From assembly GCA_963514095.1 (NCBI GenBank), contig OY741279.1:3647040-3711039 (forward strand): a DNA stretch of 64,000 nt, in the 5' to 3' direction. Below the pieces are notes generated by a model. The model did no database searches, was not told the DNA's origin, and saw only the letters and a program-made list of their open reading frames with translations. Numbering within the stretch: the first letter of the stretch is position 1; each line of letters opens with the position of its first letter. Made by a program: the position numbers and the translations under genes. The stretch is from Eutrigla gurnardus. Its lineage: Eukaryota; Chordata; Actinopteri; Perciformes; Triglidae. Below are positions 56,819-64,000 of this stretch, piece by piece.

Positions 56819-59800
56819 TCACACACACATTTCTGCTTATATCTCAGGAACGGAGGGTCGTAGAGACTCTTCCCAAAGATGAAATCATTTAGAGTCCTGT
56901 TCATTACTGTGTACTCCCAGCAGGGCATGCTCTGCAACCGCACAAAAATGCATTTTTTATCTCTTATGTTCCGATAATTAGCCAATCAGATGTGAGAGGG
57001 AACATTTATGTCTGTGAGTCCAGTAGTGTTTGTGGCCCCTGGGGGCCGAGTCCTGATCTGAAGTGATGTGAGAAGAATCTGAATTGCAGTTTTTTTTTCT
57101 CCTGCAAACGAGGAAACGCCCGGTCTGAACTCCGTCGCTGTGTTGAAGCGACGACAACTGATGCACATTAGGATTCACAGGGAGCTGCCTCGCCTGCTCA
57201 CCTCCACTGATTATCTACCACATCCAGTCTACGGAGATCCAGACAGGCATGACGGGGGTGGGGGGGTTTAATGCAGAGATCTGCCTCTCTCACTAGCCGC
57301 CTGCTACGTTCTAAGGACACTGACAAACTCTGAGAGCACGGCAAGCCGTTTTTCAGAGTTTTGAAGAGTTGATTTGCTTCATGAGAGACGGAAATGGTTT
57401 CATCAGATAAGTTCTGACATAATGTATATTTAACTCCTGTTAGGTCGCTTTTGCCTCTGGACAGTCAGAGATGAAATACCATCGAGCTGATATGAAAGAA
57501 CTTACTTTGTGCCCAATTGAAAGAAATTTCCTAAGACCTTTTCTATTATCGATGGGTTCTATTGGTTCTCAACCTCTACTTCTTCTACTACTCTGTTTCC
57601 TGGTGGATGACAAGCCTAGCCTGGACTAGATCCTGACAAAACTATTTGTTTTTGGTATTTGCTCCAAACCAGTTAAAATTTGCTTGCCAATTTTATTTTT
57701 GTGACGTATCACAACAAAATCTCTCTAGGCCCTTTCCAACAACACGCTGGTGATTTCAGAGTCCCAACTTCACACAGCTAATGTCCTTTAAAGATCGCCT
57801 GTCGTCCTGTTTATTCAGCTGTGAGCCACACTTCCTGTTCTCGGATGCACTCACTCCTCTCGAGTCGATACCGCCTTCTTCTAAGTGTAGGGGGAAGACG
57901 GGAACCGTATCCTGTTTACACACTCCTGTACAACAAGTCAGCATCTTCTCCGTCCACTGCAGCCGTGCATCATTTATATGGTTGATGTGCTCGAACAGCG
58001 CTTAGAACTACAGAACTTTCTTCATAATTTGCTGCTTCCGGGGAAATATTTGATCAAAGCCCTCGACGAGAAAATGAAGTCATGAATTCATTAGACACAA
58101 GACACCCAGCCTGTTACTGAGCTCTGTTGTCTTCAACTTTAGTGATGAGGTTATATTACAAAGACGCAACACAGGGTCAATCGCTAGGTGCAAACTATTT
58201 AGTAATCTTTGGAACGAGTATTAACAGATTTCAAAAGAAACATCTCGAAAAAGCTTTTGACAACAACAAAATAATCCCCGGACTCCTTTTAAGATGTTTT
58301 TAAATTGCCTGAAGTTGAGGGATTCTTTGATCCAGCTTGGGCGAGGCGCTGCAGATGGACGATTAGCAGAGAGAACTGATCGTGATTACCCGATGAGCGC
58401 CGCCACGGGACGGATCGTATGGACATCCATATTAAAGCCAAGCTGCCGTCTTTACCCGGCACGGTTTATATCAGGGAGGTATGAGTGCATTAACTGACAC
58501 GTGGAGTTGGTCCAGCTGTTTATTTTATACCTGTTGTAAGGATGTTTTAACGAGGAGGTGGCTGTAATGGACACCAGGAAATTACATTCTGGACATCAAC
58601 ATATGGTTGTGTGAACGAGAAATTACTCATCAAACTGTCCCATCTGCTCAATGATACACTATTATCAAAAACATCCCCATGCAGAATTGTGTTGAGTAGA
58701 TTTTCAGTTTTTTATATATAAATTAACTTACAACTTTGCAGACAAACAGACGTACTTCCCAGCTAGTTGGCCTCGAAGAGAAGTATCTGAAGTTTTACTC
58801 TGTTTGTGGTAAACTGGCCAACCAGGAAGAGCTTATCCAGATCTCTGCAGCCAATACGCCAAAGAATACCAAACAGAAGCCTTTTTTATTATTTGTAAGG
58901 TAATTTCCTATTTCTAATCATGATACAAGGTACATGCAAGTTGACAGATTGTTGTGCATAAACTGCTACAAATTATTCACGCAGTATCAACTCAATTATC
59001 ACAAGCAGCGAAGTAAAATACTTCCTGATTGCAGAACGTAGCCTACGGCTTAAAAATTCTAGGAAGGCTAATGAAGGATAAATTGCGTTACTTCCCAGAC
59101 TGGATTCTAGATCAAACCTCTTGGTGCTCAGATTTTGTGAGAATATGACTCAGTGTACTGTTGGTGTAATAAACCTGGGAACATGTCTGTGTACTCGGGG
59201 GGTAACGATGCGGATGTGTCGCCTTGTGGGCTGATTGGTCAATCAAACAAGAAGACGTGATTTCATACGCTGAATCTGGAGGCAAAAGGGCCAAGAATTC
59301 TATGTGCCTATGTGGTTTCTGAGTCCTACAATGATGTTTTCCCTGAACTTAGCTTAATGGTTTTGTTGCCATTGTTTCCGTATTTGCGGCACGTAATTTG
59401 AAACATTATGTGCCACCTCTATGTAATGTGCTATTTAGCGGTTGTGTGTTAGCCTTCTCCGTGGTCGGACCAATAGATGATGGCTTCCCGAGATGGGAGT
59501 TAGGTTTTACCAGTGGTTTTTCTCCGGTGTTTCACAGATGAATGTGATGGAGATGAGAGATAATAATGGGAAGGAAATGGCTGAGTCCTCTTCCACAGTG
59601 TGACTGTAGGGAATGACAGAGAGCTGCTAGCATCTGTCTGAGTGTGAAGCCATATCCCTGCATTTGTTGTGGAATTAATGAGACAGGGTGTCAGCAACAA
59701 AGCACTCACCAACCAAAGCATGTTTAGTTCCCCTGTGGCAAAAACTGTCAACATTAGTTACCGATGCTGAGCTCACATGAAACTCACTGCTGAACCCGAG

Positions 59801-59984
59801 ATAAGATCATCAACGAGGGGAACTCTACCTTTTTTCCTTTTGTTCATGGATACCATTAGTTGGCAGTGAACACATTGGCATGAGGTAAAGACCAATTTGA
59901 TAAAATAGCTGTGAGATTCACCAATTAGCTCACTAATTAAAGTGCCAGATGCTTAGAATCCCTTCAAAATAAAGGCGCAACCTC
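56819..59984. other. Unique DNA, no gene seen
   Basis: 3.2 kb with no recognised exon, RNA gene or mobile element. A G-rich run is near 57255-57267. Overlapping frames at about 57756-58005 lie on opposite strands and lack motifs. Confidence 0.5.
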
Positions 59985-60108
59985 CGGTTCTGAAAAGTGA
60001 AGCCAAAGCAGAAGTGCCTTAAACTTGTATTCTCTCTGCTGGCCACCAGGGGGTGACTCCTCTCTGATTGTATAGAAGTCTATGAGAAAATGGTCCTACT
60101 TCTCTCTG

Positions 60109-60127
60109 CTGGCCACCAGGGGGCGAC
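60109..60127 (+). promoter_or_regulatory. CTCF-like core motif (unit 2)
   Basis: CTGGCCACCAGGGGGCGAC contains CCACCAGGGGGC, a full match to the vertebrate CTCF core CCASYAGRKGGC. Binding is inferred from the motif only. Confidence 0.5.
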
Positions 60128-60178
60128 TCCTCTCTGGTTGTATAGAAGTCTATGAGAAAATGGTCCTACTTCTCTCTG

Positions 60179-60197
60179 CTGGCCACCAGGGGGCGAC
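60179..60197 (+). promoter_or_regulatory. CTCF-like core motif (unit 3)
   Basis: Identical to the motif 70 bp upstream, in the same orientation. Unit 1 (60039-60057) differs by GGGGGTG in place of GGGGGCG. Confidence 0.5.
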
Positions 60198-60400
60198 TCC
60201 TCTCTGGTTGTATAGAAGTCTATGAGAAAATGGTCCTACTTCTCTCTTGATGTATTATCTCAGTAAACATTGTAAACATGAGTTTATGTCTCAATCTCTA
60301 GTTTCAAGTCTTCTTCAATCCAGCATGATGTTCATTTAGTACATTATGGTCCATTTAGAGTCCACCAGACCAGAAAGCAGGGGATGCTTTAGGGGGCGGG

Positions 60401-61310
60401 GCTAACCTCATATCTAAAACACAACGTGTATTTCCAAAGCCACCGTGTTGCACAGAAGTGAACATCATTTTACTAATTTTCTCATTTAAAAATTAACTTA
60501 CCAGACTCGACTCCAGAATCAGACTCATTAAAAGGACTCCGCAGGGGATTCCAGGCACCACACCAAGGCCCGGATCCAAGTCAGGACCGAACCCAGTCTC
60601 TCAACAGGGACTACAAATTACTACCACACTCTGACCATCCAGTTCAGTGTAGAAAAAATATAACTGAAGTCTGAAATTGGAACCCAAAACAGCAGATAAA
60701 GTAGATCACCAGAACTTCTCCCAGTCTTTAAAAAAACTACATAAATTGTTCTTGGAATTATGACAAAATCAGCCTCATAACATATAATAAACATATCATT
60801 GACAACAACTGACCAAATAGAAATCTGGAAACAGGATTTTAGATCCCTGAACCTGGAGACTCCAGCTGTCCTCCCCGACCAGCGTCAAGCCGACTCTCAT
60901 CTGACTCACGAGCGCTGCCGGCTGCTCCATCTTTTGATTTGTTCCTTAAAAAGAAGTCCTGAATGTTCTCATTTCTTTTCATACATTAATAGTCACATGT
61001 CTCTTTCTACCCTGCATAATACACTTATGCATTTTGTATTAGTTGGGTAATGTAACAATGTAACCATAGGGTTTAGGAAAGAAAACATAAAAAGGTTAAA
61101 ATAATTCTTATTATGTCATTTCATATCTAAAATGAACACGATTGGGTTAAAATAACAAATTTAAACTAAAGTAACTAAATTAAAATTTGTTACGTACATT
61201 TTTGGAATTAAATGTTGACTTTTGTGTTCACGTGGGACGCGAACACCGGTCTCCTGGGAGAAAGTCCAACGAACATATTTCCACTCAACCTGTGAATTGT
61301 TTAAGGATCG
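60401..61310. other. Unique DNA, no gene seen
   Basis: Nothing recognisable in this AT-rich stretch. Confidence 0.5.
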
Positions 61311-61679
61311 TATGACGGCATATTAGGGCCACTGTAGGAAAAAATGAATAAAAAAGGAGCCGAGAGAAGGTTGGCAATTTTCAGGGAAAAAAGTTGCAAA
61401 TTTGTGAGTTTATAAAGTAGCAAATTTGCTACTTGATTTTCTCTATATGAGGCCAAATTGCCATCTTATGGGTGTTTCTTGATCGGGGTGGTTGGGCTAA
61501 GATGCTAGCAATAGCTTTCACTTGTTATCATAGCAATAGCAAACATCCGGTCAAGCAACTTGTTTACAACAAGTTTGTTACTTTATAAACTTGCAAATTT
61601 GTGACTCTTTTTCTCTGAATATTGCCCCCTCTCTCTACTCCATTTTTTCCCCTTTTTTTCCTACAGTACGCCGTCGTAG
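61311..61679. mobile_element. Foldback MITE, family F, copy B
   Basis: The left end TATGACGGCATATTAGGGCC continues into ACTGTAGGAAAAAA. The right end is its approximate inverse (TTTCCTACAGTACGCCGTCG), missing the GGCCCTAAT block, so it has a small deletion. The arms contain GCAAATTTGTGAGTTTATAAAG and its inverse. The central 120 bp is unrelated sequence. No coding capacity. Confidence 0.75.
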
Positions 61680-63241
61680 AAAAAACGTAATTTAAACATA
61701 AAGACAGTGAAGACGATCTATAAAAGTACGGACAACTTGGGTCAAGCAGATTCAGAAATGAGAAAATAATGACCAGACAAAGCAGACTAGACATTTAATT
61801 AGAGATGCATCAATGTTCATACATGTCATACTATCATGAATTGTCCAGTTTTCACTAAACCTTCCATTACTCTCCTCCTCGAGTCCTGCAGGGCTTCGTT
61901 CTTTGACCCGGGTGACGGGGAGCAAAAAGTTTAATGCAATTTTTATTTTCTGTGACAGACATGAAATTGGAGTCGCCACATTCGCTACAGTGTATATTAA
62001 AAAAAAATCCTGAGTTAAGCACCAGCTCACAGAATAGAGAAAGTCCCACAATCATAATCCATCACGATCAAACCAGTCTCATCAAAGAGGGCTGACACTC
62101 ATCCTACAACACATGTAGGCTGTTCAATTTAATACATCATTCATCGCCGCGGCAACAAGAAACAAACGCGTCCTCCTCTCCCTTCGATGCAGAGAAAAAA
62201 AAAGCTTGAAGGTAAATTTCTGTTTGGCAAGATTTCTGCTTCGGAGAATCATTTATTCATCGGGAACAAGATTCTTGGCCGTTAATGGACAAAAACATTG
62301 AGTATTCTCCGTCTTCATGGAGCCTTTAGCGGGGAAACTTTTCACCAAAACATCATCATCAAAGGAATCTTCACTCCCTCATCATTACAAGGCTGAAGCA
62401 TCACATCACATCGTCCCCATTAGTTGTAGCAGCGTTGAATGTATTGTCACTGTATTCTTTTATTCACATTTTTAACGGTAAATAAACAAATTCACAACAA
62501 AAAAAAATGAAGTAAAAGAACAGAAAATAACAACAAACACACCTCAAATTAAAAATATAACTATAATGGCAATCATTTGTGAATCATATCACAGTCACAT
62601 GGTCACATCGAGATCACTAGAGAGGAAATAATAGAAAACAGAATAAAAACGTTATTTATTTCTTCATATATTTAAGCCACTTCTCCCATCTTTCTTCAAA
62701 TTAATTTCTAATCCTCATAGTTGTCATCTCCATTTCATATATTTCATTCACCAGCTGTTTCCATTCATGATTAATTAACCAGTTTCTTGTTATTTGTTTA
62801 ATTATTGCTACCCTTGAAAGAAAATTTAATGAAATTAAAAAATTAAAAACCATCAGGTGAATTGAATCATTCTGCAAAATGTCCAATTACTCTGTAAACT
62901 ACAGAGCAGAATGGAAGTAGAAAGCAAACTCTGATTCCTTTTTGATATATTTTTCTTTTTTGCTTTAGCAGGCCAGTAAAGCCTTTCATCAGAGATGTAT
63001 TTGATGTCTTTAATCTGCGTCTCTCCGCGGTGAAAATCTGGTGGCTTGAAGCAGATGACACTGCCTTGTCGCTGCTCAGACCCTCCCAGTCATCGTCCTC
63101 TCCATCAGCACTCATTAAAACGGCAGAGCTCTCAAAGAAGAGCTCATGTGTCTGCTTCAGTCCACTCATATCACACTCATTGTTATTTTAACTTCACGTG
63201 GTGGAAAAACAACATTTTTGTTGATAATATTGTACACAGAT
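61680..63241. other. AT-rich unique DNA, no gene seen
   Basis: No recognised exon or RNA gene. Overlapping frames at 62867-63169 have no family motif. Confidence 0.5.
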
Positions 63242-63567
63242 CTACGACAGCGTATTAGTGTGACTGTGGGGGGGCGGAGCCGAGAGAGGGGCTCGATATT
63301 CAGAGAAAAAGTGCTAAACAATGCTAACAACCAGCATCTATTCTCGCTAACTTCTTGTGAATGTACATTTATGTTTCTAATTAATTGACAACGCCTCATT
63401 AAGGTCTTTAGGGTGATGATTGTTTATATCGGCAATACGTATATATTTATAAAGTGGCAAGTTGGCTGCATTATAAACTCGCACATTTGCCACTTTTTTT
63501 CTCGGAATAACACCCCCCCTCTCTCGGCTCTGTTTTTTCTTTTTTCTTTTTTCTACAGTGGCCCTGA
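63242..63567. mobile_element. Foldback MITE, family F, copy C
   Basis: The left end TACGACAGCGTATTAGTGTG continues into GGAGCCGAGAGAGGGGC. The right arm is the inverse (CCCTCTCTCGGCTC ... TTCTACAGTGGCCCTGAT). Middle arms carry TTTATAAAGTGGCAAGTTGG-type sequence and its inverse. Just past the end is TCTGATATATATCAGATCA, a separate short palindrome. No coding capacity. Confidence 0.75.
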
Positions 63568-64000
63568 TCTGATATATATCAGATCAAAGAATGGGAATAA
63601 TAACAAAAAACACACAGTAATTTGAATGTTTGCACCGAAGCATTTTTTTTCCAGACTTCTGTTCACCTAAAGTCCCAATCCCTGATATTTTAACGTGAGG
63701 TCAACAAACAGAGCGCAGGTTGGAGGGATCAGTGCTTTATCTGGTTCATAGTAAATGTCAAGGCAGAAATCGAAGTGTGGAGGAGAGGCTCAGCAGGTCT
63801 GTTCAGTCCTGGTCTGGGTTTTTATTGAGGCACCGTGTGCAGCGGAGTGACAAAGAACAGCAGCTGACCTCACACCTCGGCTTTAAATACCCTCACAGCT
63901 AATAATGAAGGTGGACTTACTCCAATAGAGTCACACTGAGGCTCTGATCCAGAGGGTGAAGGCTTGTGGTTTGTAGAAATAACCTTGAACCCACATCAGA
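63568..64000. other. Unique DNA, no gene seen
   Basis: Nothing recognisable to the window edge. Confidence 0.5.

Larger units (their letters stand above)
59985..60400. repeat. Dispersed repeat R1 with internal 70-bp triplication
   Basis: It shares its left part with 9679-9825 (GGTTCTGAAAAGTGAAGCCA) and its right part with 53780-53920. The middle 70-bp unit is present three times: 60031-60100, 60101-60170 and 60171-60240. Each begins TCTCTCTGCTGGCCACCAGG. The right flank ends in a GGATGCTTTAGGGGGCGG block. No TIRs were identified. Confidence 0.85.

Overview
The window looks like a non-coding stretch of a ray-finned (probably percomorph) fish nuclear genome. The evidence is many long (TG/CA)n microsatellites, AT-rich unique DNA, teleost-style non-LTR retrotransposons, hAT- and Harbinger-type miniature transposons, and a fragment of vertebrate-type 18S rRNA. 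I recognise no host protein-coding exon on either strand, so the window is probably intergenic or part of a very large intron. The only long intact reading frames belong to one retrotransposon.

Layout. 1-22 kb is mostly unique AT-rich DNA with (TG)n arrays, a 24-bp minisatellite (5.0 kb), the 3' end of a Rex3-like LINE (7.15-7.38 kb), a dispersed repeat with a CTCF-like motif (9.7 kb), a (TA)n array (12.7 kb), a 21-base G run (15.67 kb) and a truncated foldback element (20.3 kb). At 22,860-23,366 lies a 507-bp non-autonomous hAT element with matching terminal inverted repeats and a perfect 8-bp target duplication. It carries the 3' end of 18S rRNA and adjoining ITS1. At 34.1-36.4 kb are two nearly identical 1.13-kb Harbinger-like elements, each flanked by CAG and each containing a degenerate tRNA-like pol III promoter. 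36.66-36.95 kb is a (TTG)n tract, and 39.69-39.84 kb is a 23-bp minisatellite full of splice-donor-like motifs. 39.9-41.3 kb is a frame-shifted, 5'-truncated CR1/L2-like LINE, followed by two short TIR elements (41.4 and 42.3 kb).

42,665-48,692 (minus strand) is an apparently full-length, uninterrupted Tx1-clade LINE. ORF1 has a CCHC knuckle, three 20-residue Ala/Pro/Gly repeats and a Cys-Glu-Gln mini-repeat tract. ORF2 has an AP endonuclease, a reverse transcriptase with YADD, and a C-terminal zinc knuckle. The element sits inside a (GAA)n/(TTC)n microsatellite, as expected for the microsatellite-targeting Koshi-type branch. ORF1 produces the RNA-binding protein, and ORF2, starting 2 bases after the ORF1 stop, the nicking and copying enzyme.

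49-64 kb is again mostly unique DNA. It holds an hAT end (52.3-52.5 kb), a long (CA)n array (53.2 kb), a dispersed repeat interrupted by a nested MITE (53.6-54.4 kb), a degenerate telomere-like C-rich array (56.5-56.8 kb), a repeat with three 70-bp units carrying CTCF-like cores (60.0-60.2 kb), and two more foldback elements (61.3 and 63.2 kb). Element family names come from recalled features, not database searches.
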